Source of the DNA: Pedomonas sp051304405
GTDB lineage: Bacteria; Pseudomonadota; Alphaproteobacteria; Sphingomonadales; Sphingomonadaceae
NCBI RefSeq assembly: GCF_051304405.1
Contig: NZ_JBPPGG010000001.1
Coordinates: 186,001-250,000, forward strand
Direction of reading: 5' to 3'
DNA: 64,000 nucleotides
Shown here: positions 29,126-37,450 of the stretch, piece by piece
Layout of the letters: each line of letters opens with the position of its first letter
Numbering within the stretch: the stretch's first letter is position 1
Notes under the pieces: generated by a model
What the model saw: only the letters and a program-made list of their open reading frames with translations
The model's database searches: none
Told to the model about the DNA's origin: nothing
Position numbers and translations under genes: made by a program

Positions 29126-30592
29126 CTAGACGGCCGGACGCACCGGCCAGGTTGTTTCCTCGTTCTGCGCTTCCAGGCGCTGGTCGGTCTGCCAGTGGTA
29201 GCGGCTCGCCGGGGAGATGGTGAGGCGCCGGCTGCCGGTGGCGGCCTGAAGGCAGGTCTGTGCCCACGCCGAGGCGGTGTTGCGGCGGATGGTCTCGTAC
29301 ATGCGCCGCCACCGGGCCTGCCGCTCGGACAGCGACATGGTGAGCGCGACGTGCAGCGCGTCCGCGATCTCGTCCGGGTCGAACGGGTTGATCAGCAGCG
29401 CGTCCTGCAACTCGGCGGCCGCTCCGGCGAAGCGGGAGAGCACCAGCACGCCCGGATCGTTCGGGTCCTGCGCCGCCACGAATTCCTTGGCGACAAGGTT
29501 CATGCCGTCGCGCAGCGGCGTCACCAGCCCGACGCGGGCGATGCGGTGGAACCCGGCGAGCACCATGCGGGGCATGTCCCGCGTGATGTAGCGCAGCGGC
29601 ACCCAGTCGAAATCCGCGTGCTGGCCGTTGATCTGGCCGACCAGCTGGTCGAGCTGGCGCTTGATGTCGCGATACTCCTTCACATCATCCCGCGATTTGG
29701 GGGCGATCTGGAGGAGGCTCACCTGCTGGCGGTGCTCGGGGTGCTTCTCCAGCAGGCGCCCATAGGCGCTGAAGCGCTGCGGCAGGCCCTTGCTGTAGTC
29801 CAGCCGGTCCACACCCAGAATGAGCGCCTTGCTGCCCATGCTCTCGCGCAGACGCTCCGCCTCCGCCTGGTGCTCCGCCTCGGCGGCCATGTGCGCAAAT
29901 CCTTCCGTATCGATGCCGACCGGAATGGCGCTGGAGATGCAGGGCCGGTTCGGCCCGAAGATCACGCCGTCCTTGTTGATGGAGTAGTTCAGGATATCCC
30001 GCACGCAGGAGCGGAAGTGATGGAGGTCAGCCTCCGTCTGGAAGCCCACGTGATCGTATTCGCACAGCGCCGAGAGCAGCGCCCGCCCCGGGGGCAGCAC
30101 CGCGAACAGGGCCGGCGGGGCGAAGGGAATGTGCAGGTAGAAGCCGATCCGGCCAGCGAAGTTGCGCTGCCGCAGGCAGGCCGCGAGCGGGATGAAGTGG
30201 TAGTCGTGCACCCAGACGATGTCGTCCGGTTGCAGGATGCTCATCAGCGCGTCGGCGAAGCGGTGGTTGACCTTGAGGTACCCGTCATAATCGCTCCGGT
30301 CGAACTGCAACAGGCCGGGCCGGTAATGCATCAGCGGCCACAGCGTCCTGTTGGCGAAGCCGATGTAGAACTTCTTGTAGTCCTCCTCCGACAGATCCAT
30401 GGCGATGATCTGCGCGCCATCGCTGTTATGCTGGGTCAGGCGGCCGGATTGCTCCGTCCTCCTGCCGCTCCATCCGAACCAGATGGTCTCGGGGGTCAGC
30501 ACGTCCTTGAGCGCTGTGGCGAGGCCGCCCGGAGCCTGCCCCTTCTTGCCGCCGATGGTCACCCGGTTCGAAACGATTACAAGTCGTGCCAC
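29126..30592 (-). CDS. otsA: Trehalose-6-phosphate synthase
   Basis: The 488-residue GT20 enzyme condenses UDP-glucose and glucose-6-P. It opens RLVIVSNRVTIGGKKGQAPG GLATAL-like, with VWVHDYHFIPLA, GFQTEADLHHF, LGVDRLDYSKGLPQRF and LRDGMNLVAKEFVAAQ, all family signatures. The GTG start at 30592 has AAAGGAAG just upstream. It follows otsB by 74 bases on the same strand. Trehalose made by OtsBA protects against osmotic, desiccation and heat stress. Confidence 0.95.
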   Translation of the reverse strand: MARLVIVSNRVTIGGKKGQAPGGLATALKDVLTPETIWFGWSGRRTEQSGRLTQHNSDGAQIIAMDLSEEDYKKFYIGFANRTLWPLMHYRPGLLQFDRSDYDGYLKVNHRFADALMSILQPDDIVWVHDYHFIPLAACLRQRNFAGRIGFYLHIPFAPPALFAVLPPGRALLSALCEYDHVGFQTEADLHHFRSCVRDILNYSINKDGVIFGPNRPCISSAIPVGIDTEGFAHMAAEAEHQAEAERLRESMGSKALILGVDRLDYSKGLPQRFSAYGRLLEKHPEHRQQVSLLQIAPKSRDDVKEYRDIKRQLDQLVGQINGQHADFDWVPLRYITRDMPRMVLAGFHRIARVGLVTPLRDGMNLVAKEFVAAQDPNDPGVLVLSRFAGAAAELQDALLINPFDPDEIADALHVALTMSLSERQARWRRMYETIRRNTASAWAQTCLQAATGSRRLTISPASRYHWQTDQRLEAQNEETTWPVRPAV

Positions 30593-30666
30593 CTTTTCTT
30601 CCTTTGGTTTGTTCCTGGGTGCTGGCCAGAGTACTGGTACGCCCCGCGGGGGCCCTCCGTTCCCGC

Positions 30667-31398
30667 TTACGGCGGATATTGCGCCGGTTGCGCCGCGCCT
30701 TGCGACGCAAGGCTCCAGAGCCAGCGCCGCACCGCCTCCGGCCCGCCGCCGAAATCCTGCGGCACGCGCAGGCCCTGCCCGCCCAGCAGGATGCAGGCGC
30801 GGATGCCGTCCTCGTCCGTTGCGTCGTCGCCAATGAAAACGGGCCTGCGCCCCCGGAACGGCGGATAGCGCATCAGGCGGCGCACGGCCGTGCCCTTGTC
30901 CAGCCCCCGGGGTCTCAGCTCCAGGGCCATCTTCGCCTCGCTGATCCGGTAGGCGGGCCAGCGGTCGAGCGCCCGTTCCAGAACCGCCCGCACCGCTGGC
31001 TGATGCTCCGGCGCGAGGCGGAAATGCACGGTGAGGCAGCTCTGCTTTTCCTCGAGAATAACCCCGTCGAGCCCGGCCAGCGCCTCCCGCACGAAAGCGG
31101 CCATGGCGGGCGGCACGGCGTAGCGCGCGGCCAGCCGGAAATGGTACCCCGCCGGCAGCTTGAACACGGCTCCATGTTCCGCCACCAGCGGCACCGGGCA
31201 GCGGGGCAGGAAGCGGTCGAGATCGGCCAGCGGCCGACCGGAGACGACCGCGACCGCCCCGCCCAGACGCCGGTGCAGCTGCCGGAGCAGGCCGTGCAGC
31301 TCGTCCGGGACGAGAACCGCATCGGGACGAGGCGCAATATCGATCAGCGTCCCGTCAAGATCCAGAAACAGCGAAACCGCATCAGCCGCAATATCCAT
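30667..31398 (-). CDS. otsB: Trehalose-6-phosphate phosphatase
   Basis: The 243-residue HAD-superfamily phosphatase has the nucleophile motif FLDLDGTLIDI near the N-terminus, VVSGRPLADLDRF, LVAEHGAVF, and the motif IV acidic cluster FIGDDATDEDG. It is the first gene of the otsBA operon. The start is the ATG at 31398, and an in-frame TTG at 31431 is less likely. I looked for a GGAAC-N16/17-CGTT general-stress (EcfG) promoter upstream and did not find one. Confidence 0.93.
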   Translation of the reverse strand: MDIAADAVSLFLDLDGTLIDIAPRPDAVLVPDELHGLLRQLHRRLGGAVAVVSGRPLADLDRFLPRCPVPLVAEHGAVFKLPAGYHFRLAARYAVPPAMAAFVREALAGLDGVILEEKQSCLTVHFRLAPEHQPAVRAVLERALDRWPAYRISEAKMALELRPRGLDKGTAVRRLMRYPPFRGRRPVFIGDDATDEDGIRACILLGGQGLRVPQDFGGGPEAVRRWLWSLASQGAAQPAQYPP

Positions 31399-31697
31399 CA
31401 ATCCCCACTCTCGAACCCCGCTGACCTCCAAATTATCGAGGAAAATTCGAACAAGTCGTTCTGCAAACGGTATCTATATGGGCTGCCGCGCCGTAATTTC
31501 AAACCGTCGCCGCTCGTCTCTCACCCTGCATCGCTACCCAACCCCGGGAGCGAGGGACTTAATACCAATTCATTGATGGCCCGACGCCGGCGGGGCGCGC
31601 TCCGGGCGGGTGCGCCGCCGGTTGACTGTTGCTTCACGCGTTCCAAGTGGGCAGGAATGGAAGCCACGAACGGAACGAGAAAAAACGGAAAACGCAC

Positions 31698-32696
31698 ATG
31701 GGCAATACCGAGGGCAGACGCATTCTGATCTATTGCGTCATCGTGGCAGCACTGATCGCGCTCATCGTCATGTGGTGGCGCTGGGCGGACGAGCAGATCC
31801 CCGAGGAACCCAAGCTGCCCGGCGACTTCTTCGCGCCCAAGGCCTACACCTATCGCGACCCCGCCGAGAAAAAGGGCCCGGTCGTTCCCCTGCTGGAGGG
31901 CGCGAACTTCCTCACCGGTGCGCCCGCCGTCTTCATCGGCGAGCTGACGAAAGCGCAAGGCGGTGCGGGGTTCACTGTCCGCCCCACCAACGTCATCAAG
32001 CAGGATGAGGGCGTGACCATCCCGCCGTCCCTGCCGGTCGCGGCCCTGCCGAAGGGCGTCGACAAGGCCCCGGAGGGCGATCCCCTGCCCGTTCTGGTGC
32101 GCCTTGTGGACGGCAAGGCGGAAGTCACCCGCCTGACCGGCGCGCTGGCCGAGACCGCCTATTTCATCAAGCGGCAGTATGCGGTCGACCCGCTCAAGGA
32201 CACCGCGCTCGAGATGATCCTCCTCGAGCACCGCTGGGACCGCAACGCCGGGCGCGACGTGATCGTCGGCCTGTTCGCGGAGAAGACCGGCTTCCGCACC
32301 GGCAGCCACGTGGAGCTGGTCGTGACCGAGGACTCGGCGCTGGATGACCAGATCACCGGCCTGCCGGTCGTGCTGACCCGCTTCGGCGACATGGACGAGC
32401 AGCGCAACCTCTCCTGCCCCTCCTATGGTGCGTGGCGGATGCTGAAGCTGATGGAAACCGCCAGCGGCCTGCCGGAAGGCGCGGCGGCCAAGACGGTCGA
32501 GGGCGAGGTGCTGCTCCAGCGCTTCAACTGGATGAAGGCGGCGCTGGCCTCCTGCGTCTCGGTTCCGAACGACGCGCCGACCGCCCTCGGCGTCTACCGC
32601 GCCCAGCGCGCCAGGCGCCTGAAGGAGGAGCTGGTCTCCCCCGCCGAGGTGCTTCAGGACCGCGAGCGCCAGGCCGAGGCCGCCCAGGCGCAGTAA
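31698..32696 (+). CDS. Single-TM protein of unknown function
   Basis: The protein has 332 residues. A short cytoplasmic start (MGNTEGRR) is followed by one TM helix at about 9-30 (ILIYCVIVAALIALIVMWWR), then a long, probably periplasmic domain without recognisable motifs. Features are PLPVLVRLVDGKAEVTRLTG and a C-terminal region with two Cys (LSCPSYGAW, LASCVSV). The last 30 residues are charged and Ala/Glu-rich, possibly helical. It is followed 15 bases later by the EVE-domain gene and is probably co-transcribed with it. No family was recognised. Confidence 0.65.
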   Translation: MGNTEGRRILIYCVIVAALIALIVMWWRWADEQIPEEPKLPGDFFAPKAYTYRDPAEKKGPVVPLLEGANFLTGAPAVFIGELTKAQGGAGFTVRPTNVIKQDEGVTIPPSLPVAALPKGVDKAPEGDPLPVLVRLVDGKAEVTRLTGALAETAYFIKRQYAVDPLKDTALEMILLEHRWDRNAGRDVIVGLFAEKTGFRTGSHVELVVTEDSALDDQITGLPVVLTRFGDMDEQRNLSCPSYGAWRMLKLMETASGLPEGAAAKTVEGEVLLQRFNWMKAALASCVSVPNDAPTALGVYRAQRARRLKEELVSPAEVLQDRERQAEAAQAQ

Positions 32697-32711
32697 GACG
32701 GGAGGAACAGC

Positions 32712-33119
32712 ATGGCCTACTGGCTCCTCAAGACCGAGCCCGACTCCTGGAGCTGGGCACAGCAGACGGAAGCCGGCGTGACGGCGTGGGACGGCGTCGC
32801 CAACGCCCAGGCCCTTCGCAACATGCGGGCCATGGCGGTCGGTGACCGCGCCTTCTTCTACCACACCGGCAACGAGCGACAGGTGGTCGGCATCGTCGAG
32901 ATCACCCGCGCCTTCTACCCGGACCCCAACGACCCGGCCTCTGGCCTCGTGGACGTGAAGGCCGTCGCACCCCTGCCCCGGCCGGTCACGCTCGCAGCCA
33001 TCAAGGCCGAGCCGGCCCTCGCCAGCCTCGCGCTGGTCCGCCAGCCGCGCCTGTCGGTCATGCCGATTGACGAGGCGTCATGGGCCCGGATTTGTGAGAT
33101 GGGCGGGGTTTCCAGTTGA
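32712..33119 (+). CDS. EVE domain (PUA-like) protein
   Basis: The 135-residue protein is almost entirely an EVE domain: MAYWLLKTEPDSWSW, the conserved WDGVANAQALRNMRAM block (family R-N motif), and VGDRAFFYHTGNERQVVGIVEI. EVE domains are PUA-fold modules thought to bind modified bases in RNA or DNA. Stand-alone alphaproteobacterial members such as the thymocyte nuclear protein 1-like group have no settled role. GGGAGGAACAGC precedes the ATG. It is not linked here to restriction or defence genes. Confidence 0.88.
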   Translation: MAYWLLKTEPDSWSWAQQTEAGVTAWDGVANAQALRNMRAMAVGDRAFFYHTGNERQVVGIVEITRAFYPDPNDPASGLVDVKAVAPLPRPVTLAAIKAEPALASLALVRQPRLSVMPIDEASWARICEMGGVSS

Positions 33120-33130
33120 TTGTTTCTTGA

Positions 33131-33215
33131 TTGCAGGCGGGTCCCGGACCCTCCTGGCAACCTCCCGTTCGATTTAAAGGGCCGTGCGCGGGATAACGCG
33201 TGCGGCCCTTGTCTT
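33131..33215. repeat. Composite hairpin repeat element, copy B (half element)
   Basis: The left half only: hairpin CAGGCGGGTCCCGGACCCTCCTG, then GCAACCTCCCGTTCGATTT, then stem GGGCCGTGCGC/GCGTGCGGCCC. The stretch 33145-33166 is identical, in reverse complement, to 39282-39303 at the right end of copy D (it includes GGACCCTCCTGGCAACCTCC). It lies 12 bases after the EVE gene stop. Confidence 0.7.
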
Positions 33216-33252
33216 TTGCGGCCCGGCGCTCAGCCATTCATCGCCCCGCAAA

Positions 33253-33284
33253 CGAAAAGCCTCCCGGAGCGGGCTCCGGGAGGC
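33253..33284 (-). terminator. Terminator of the DUF1508 gene
   Basis: A 10-bp stem GCCTCCCGGA/TCCGGGAGGC (33259-33268 with 33275-33284) is followed on the minus strand by TTTTCGTTT. It lies 31 bases after the stop codon. Confidence 0.8.
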
Positions 33285-33314
33285 GTCTTGCTGGGGTAGT
33301 GGTAGCCGGTGCGC

Positions 33315-33491
33315 TCAGCTGTTGTCTTCAACCGGCGCGTCCGGCCCGTTCTTCTTGATGGAGTCGATGGCGTTCTGGGCGGATGCCTTGGCCTTGTAGC
33401 CCTCGGTCGCGAAAATGACCTCGGAGTTGTACTTGAAGCGCACGCGGTATTCGCCCGCCTTGTCCTTGTAAATCTCGAACTTGTGAGCCAT
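33315..33491 (-). CDS. DUF1508 (YegP-like) small protein
   Basis: The 58-residue protein starts MAHKFEIYKDKAGEYRVRFK and continues YNSEVIFATEGYKAKASAQN AIDSIKKNG, a clear single DUF1508 repeat. E. coli YegP has two such repeats, and single-repeat forms are common in Alphaproteobacteria. The function is unknown. GGGAGG lies 7 bases before the ATG and a strong terminator follows, so the gene is monocistronic. Confidence 0.9.
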   Translation of the reverse strand: MAHKFEIYKDKAGEYRVRFKYNSEVIFATEGYKAKASAQNAIDSIKKNGPDAPVEDNS

Positions 33492-33679
33492 TCAGAACCT
33501 CCCAATTCGGAAACGGAGCACCATCAGGCTAAGGCGAAATCAAAATACAATTCAAGTCATTTAATCATGGAAACGAATTCGGGATAGATACGTACAAATC
33601 CCCAAAATCAGTTAGCAATATTGCTAAAAGCACTTTTACGGCCCGCTTGATTTCTTGGAGTTATTTTGTTTCCTTTTGA

Positions 33680-33842
33680 CGGAGGGTCTTGGACCCTCCT
33701 TCACCTCCCTTCCGTTCCCCAGGGCCGCGCGCGTGACGACAGGCGCGGCCCTTTCCTCATGGGTTGACCGGGTCGCACCCGGCCTTTCCCCTGCACGGCT
33801 GAAAAAACGAAAGGGAGCGCGAGGGTCCGAGACCCTCGCAAA
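33680..33842. repeat. Composite hairpin repeat element, copy C
   Basis: Hairpin GGAGGGTC/GACCCTCC (33681-33699), TCACCTCCCTTCCGTT, stem GGGCCGCGC/GCGCGGCCC (about 33722-33752), a linker with CCTTTCC, then AAACGAAAGGGAGCG and hairpin CGAGGGTC/GACCCTCG with loop CGA (33820-33838). The layout and the loop CGA match copy A. It sits between the DUF1508 gene and the gatB terminator. Confidence 0.75.
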
Positions 33843-33856
33843 AGACAAGAAACCAC

Positions 33857-33895
33857 AAAAGAAAAAGGCCGCGCCCTGAGGACAGGGCACGGCCT
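33857..33895 (-). terminator. Terminator of the gatCAB operon
   Basis: A 12-bp stem, AGGCCGTGCCCT with AGGGCGCGGCCT on the minus strand (33866-33877 with 33884-33895, one G-U pair), is followed by TTTTCTTTT. It starts 26 bases after the gatB stop. Confidence 0.85.
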
Positions 33896-33920
33896 GATGG
33901 TCCGAAAGCGGAGAAGCGGC

Positions 33921-35417
33921 TTAGCCGTTCAGCGCCTTCTTGAGCAGTTCGTTGACGACGGCCGGGTTGGCCTTGCCGCCCATGGCCTTCATGGTCTGGC
34001 CGACGAAGAAGCCGAACAGCTTGTCCTTGCCGCCCTTGTAGGCTTCGACCGAGTCCGGGTTGTCCGCCAGCACCTTGGCGATGGCGGCCTCGATGGCGCC
34101 GGTGTCGGAGACCTGCTTGAGGCCCCGCTCCTCGACGATTTCCGCCGCGCCCTTGCCGGTTTCGAGCATGATCTCGAACACGTCCTTGGCGAGGCGGCCC
34201 GAGAGAGTGCCGTCGGCGATGAGGCTGATAAGCTCCGCGCCCTGTGCCGGGCTGATCGGGCTTTCCTCGATCGACTTGCCCAGCTTGTTGAGCGCGCCGA
34301 ACAGGTCGGAGGTCACCCAGTTGGAGGCCGGGCGGGCCACGTCGGCGAGGCTCTTGCCCTGCTTCTTCGCCGCTTCCGCGAGGAGCGCCTCGAAGTAGTC
34401 GGCGGTTTCCTTTTCCGCGGTCAGCACGCTGGCGTTGTACTCGCTGAGGCCCAGCTCATCGATGAAGCGCTGCTTCTTGGCGTCCGGCAGCTCGGGCAGC
34501 GACGCGCGGCACTCCTCGATGAAGGCATCATCGAATTCCAGCGGCAGCAGGTCCGGGTCCGGGAAGTAGCGGTAGTCGTGCGCTTCTTCCTTCGAGCGCA
34601 GCGAGCGGGTCTCGAACTTCACGTTGTCGAACAGGCGGGTTTCCTGATCGATGGTGCCGCCGTCCTCCAGGATGTCCACCTGGCGGCGGGCCTCATACTC
34701 GATGGCCGCCATGACGAAGCGCACCGAGTTGACGTTCTTGATCTCGCAGCGGGTGCCGAACGGCTCGCCCGGGCGGCGCACCGACACGTTCACGTCGGCG
34801 CGCATGGAGCCTTCCTCCATGTTGCCGTCGCAGGTGCCGATGTAGCGCAGGATGGTGCGCAGCTTGCGCAGGTATGCGCCCGCTTCTTCCGGCGAGCGCA
34901 TGTCGGGCTTGGAGACGATCTCCATCAGCGCCACGCCCGAGCGGTTGAGGTCCACGTAGGAGCGGGTCGGGCTCTGGTCGTGGATGGACTTGCCCGCGTC
35001 CTGCTCCAGGTGGATGCGCTCGATGCCCACCGTCTTGGTGCGGCCGCCTTCCAGATCGAGGACGATCTCGCCCTCGCCCACCACCGGGTACTGGAACTGG
35101 CTGATCTGGTAGCCCTGCGGCAGGTCGGCGTAGAAGTAGTTCTTGCGGTCGAAGCGCGACCACTTGTTGATCTGCGCGCCCAGCGCCAGGCCTGTGCGCA
35201 CCGCCTGGCGGACGCACTCGCCGTTGATGACCGGCAACATGCCCGGCATGGCGGCGTCCACGAGGCTCACCTGCGCGTTCGGCTCCGCGCCGAAAGCGGT
35301 GGCGGCGCCGGAGAACAGCTTGGCGTTGGAGATGACCTGGGCATGGACTTCCATGCCGATCACCACCTCCCAGTCACCGGTCGCGCCGTGAATGCGATAG
35401 GGTTTGGTCTCGCTCAT
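33921..35417 (-). CDS. gatB: Aspartyl/glutamyl-tRNA amidotransferase subunit B
   Basis: The protein has 498 residues. GatB binds mischarged Glu-tRNA(Gln)/Asp-tRNA(Asn) and activates it for amidation. It has WEVVIGMEVHAQV, NAKLFSGAATAFG, SLVDAAMPGMLPVIN, RKNYFYADLPQGYQISQF, and a YqeY-like helical C-terminus ending in VNELLKKALNG. The ATG at 35417 overlaps the gatA stop as ATGA, so it is the last gene of gatC-gatA-gatB. Confidence 0.96.
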   Translation of the reverse strand: MSETKPYRIHGATGDWEVVIGMEVHAQVISNAKLFSGAATAFGAEPNAQVSLVDAAMPGMLPVINGECVRQAVRTGLALGAQINKWSRFDRKNYFYADLPQGYQISQFQYPVVGEGEIVLDLEGGRTKTVGIERIHLEQDAGKSIHDQSPTRSYVDLNRSGVALMEIVSKPDMRSPEEAGAYLRKLRTILRYIGTCDGNMEEGSMRADVNVSVRRPGEPFGTRCEIKNVNSVRFVMAAIEYEARRQVDILEDGGTIDQETRLFDNVKFETRSLRSKEEAHDYRYFPDPDLLPLEFDDAFIEECRASLPELPDAKKQRFIDELGLSEYNASVLTAEKETADYFEALLAEAAKKQGKSLADVARPASNWVTSDLFGALNKLGKSIEESPISPAQGAELISLIADGTLSGRLAKDVFEIMLETGKGAAEIVEERGLKQVSDTGAIEAAIAKVLADNPDSVEAYKGGKDKLFGFFVGQTMKAMGGKANPAVVNELLKKALNG

Positions 35418-36901
35418 TTTACCCACCACTTTTCCGGTTTGGCCGTGAACTGGGCGGCCTGTTCGATCACATGGCCCACCTTCAGCACCGTCTCCTCGTC
35501 CAGCTTGCGCCCGATGAGGTGGAGGCCCAGCGGCAGACCGTCCGCGTCCACGCCCGCCGGAACCGACAGCGCCGGCAGACCCGCCAGCGAGGCGGGCACG
35601 GTGAACACGTCGTTGAGGTACATGGAGAGCGGATCGGCCGACTTGGCGCCGAACGCGAACGCGGCGCTCGGCGCGGTCGGCGTCAGGATCACGTCACAGC
35701 TCTTGTAGGCGTTCTCGAAGTCCTGCGCGATGAGGGCGCGGACCTTCTGCGCCTTCACGTAGTAGGCGTCGTAGTAGCCCGCCGACAGCACGTAGGTGCC
35801 GATCATGATGCGGCGCTTCACCTCGCGGCCGAAACCGGCGGCGCGGGTGGCCTCGTACATGTCGATCAGCGAGCCGTTCTCGGGGACCACGCGCAGGCCG
35901 TAGCGCACGCCGTCATAGCGGGCGAGGTTGGAGGACGCCTCGGCGGGGGCGACGATGTAGTAGGTCGGCAGCGCATATTGGGTGTGCGGCAGGGAGATGT
36001 CGACGATCTCCGCGCCGGCCGCCTTCAGCCAGTCCATGCCCTTCTGCCACAGCGCCTCGATCTCGGCGGGCATGCCATCGACGCGGTATTCCTTCGGAAT
36101 GCCCACCTTCAGGCCCCGGATGTCGCCGGTCAGCGCCTTCTCGAAGTCGGGCACCGGCAGGTCGAGCGAGGTGGAGTCCTTGGGGTCGAACCCGCACATG
36201 GACTTGAGCAGAATGGCGCAGTCCTGAATGGTGCGGGCCATCGGCCCCGCCTGGTCCAGCGACGAGGCGAACGCCACGATGCCCCAGCGCGAGCAGCGGC
36301 CGTAGGTCGGCTTGATGCCGGAGATGCCGGTGAAGGCGGCGGGCTGGCGGATGGAGCCGCCGGTGTCCGTGCCGGTCGCCGCCGCGACGATGCGGGCCGC
36401 GACCGCCGACGACGAGCCGCCCGAGGAGCCGCCCGGCACCAGATGCTCGCCGTTCTTGCCGCGCCACGGGTTCAGCACGTTGCCGAACGCCGAGGTCTCG
36501 TTGGACGAGCCCATGGCGAACTGGTCGAGGTTCAGCTTGCCCAGCATCACCGCGCCGTCGCGCAGCAGGTTGGCCGAGACGGTGGATTCGTAGGTCGGCA
36601 CGAAGCCTTCCAGAATTTTCGAGGCGGCCGTGGTCTGCACGCCCTTGGTGCAGAACAGGTCCTTGATGCCGAGCGGAATGCCCGCCAGCGGACCCGCCTC
36701 GCCCCTGGCGATGGCGGCGTCGGCGGCCTTGGCCTGCTCCAGCGCCAGCTCCGGGGTCTCGACGATGAAGGCGTTCAGCACCCGGGCCTGCTCCATGGCG
36801 CGGATGTGCGCCTGCGTCAGCTCGACCGCGGAGAAACGCTTGGCCTTCAGGCCGTCGCGCATTTCGGCGACGGTCAGTTCGGTCAGATCAGTTGCAGACA
36901 T
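35414..36901 (-). CDS. gatA: Aspartyl/glutamyl-tRNA amidotransferase subunit A
   Basis: The 495-residue amidase-signature protein has the catalytic Lys in GIPLGIKDLF, the cis-Ser loop VPGGSSGGSSSAVAA, and the nucleophile Ser in GTDTGGSIRQPAAF. It releases ammonia from glutamine for transfer to the tRNA-bound acid. It overlaps gatC by one base (TAATG) and gatB by four, so the three subunits are tightly coupled. Confidence 0.97.
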   Translation of the reverse strand: MSATDLTELTVAEMRDGLKAKRFSAVELTQAHIRAMEQARVLNAFIVETPELALEQAKAADAAIARGEAGPLAGIPLGIKDLFCTKGVQTTAASKILEGFVPTYESTVSANLLRDGAVMLGKLNLDQFAMGSSNETSAFGNVLNPWRGKNGEHLVPGGSSGGSSSAVAARIVAAATGTDTGGSIRQPAAFTGISGIKPTYGRCSRWGIVAFASSLDQAGPMARTIQDCAILLKSMCGFDPKDSTSLDLPVPDFEKALTGDIRGLKVGIPKEYRVDGMPAEIEALWQKGMDWLKAAGAEIVDISLPHTQYALPTYYIVAPAEASSNLARYDGVRYGLRVVPENGSLIDMYEATRAAGFGREVKRRIMIGTYVLSAGYYDAYYVKAQKVRALIAQDFENAYKSCDVILTPTAPSAAFAFGAKSADPLSMYLNDVFTVPASLAGLPALSVPAGVDADGLPLGLHLIGRKLDEETVLKVGHVIEQAAQFTAKPEKWWVK

Positions 36902-37188
36902 TATTCGATCACCTTCGGCACAGCGTAGAAGCCGAACTGCGCCTCCGGCGCGTTCTTGAGCACGTCTTCCTGGATGTTGCCGTCGTTCACCACATCCTCG
37001 CGCCAGCGCAGCTTCTGCGCCACCACCGAGGTCATGGGCTCGACACCATCGGTATTCACCTCGCCGAGCTGCTCGACCCAGCCCAGAATACCGTTCAGTT
37101 CCTTCATCATCGGCTCCACATCGGCGTCATCCAGCTTGATGCGCGCCAGATGCGCGATGCGGCGTACTGTCTTTTCATCAACAGCCAT
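36901..37188 (-). CDS. gatC: Aspartyl/glutamyl-tRNA amidotransferase subunit C
   Basis: The 95-residue protein has MAVDEKTVRRIAHLARIKLD, MKELNGILGWVEQLGEV and NTDGVEPMTSV, the standard GatC pattern that stabilises GatA. It is the first gene of the operon. The 262-base gap to the divergent DUF3089 gene should hold its promoter. Confidence 0.95.
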   Translation of the reverse strand: MAVDEKTVRRIAHLARIKLDDADVEPMMKELNGILGWVEQLGEVNTDGVEPMTSVVAQKLRWREDVVNDGNIQEDVLKNAPEAQFGFYAVPKVIE

Positions 37189-37450
37189 GGCTTGGCTCCC
37201 TTCGTGCCGGGGGCGGATAGCACGCCCGCTCCGCGCGCTTCAAGGCTGGCGCGCGCGTCGGGCGTTTTCCTGACCCCTGTAGCAGATCGCGAACGCAGGC
37301 GAGAAGGTGTTCTGATATCGCATCCCGCGCCGCCCCGGTCGTCTGTGCGACCGCCCCCGCAAACCTTCCCTTGTTTCGGGAAACCGTTGTTGCCAATCTT
37401 GCCGCCGCCAGAGGAGTTGCACAGTCCCGTCTCGACAGGTGGCCACCAAC

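Larger units (their letters stand above)
33492..33920. other. Gap between the DUF1508 gene and gatB
   Basis: The 429 bases hold an AT-rich stretch (33525-33670, probably the DUF1508 promoter region), repeat copy C, and the gatCAB terminator. No gene was supported. Confidence 0.5.

Noticed and set aside
31399..31697. Searched upstream of otsB for an EcfG promoter
   Set aside because: No GGAAC with a correctly spaced GTT was found on the minus strand.
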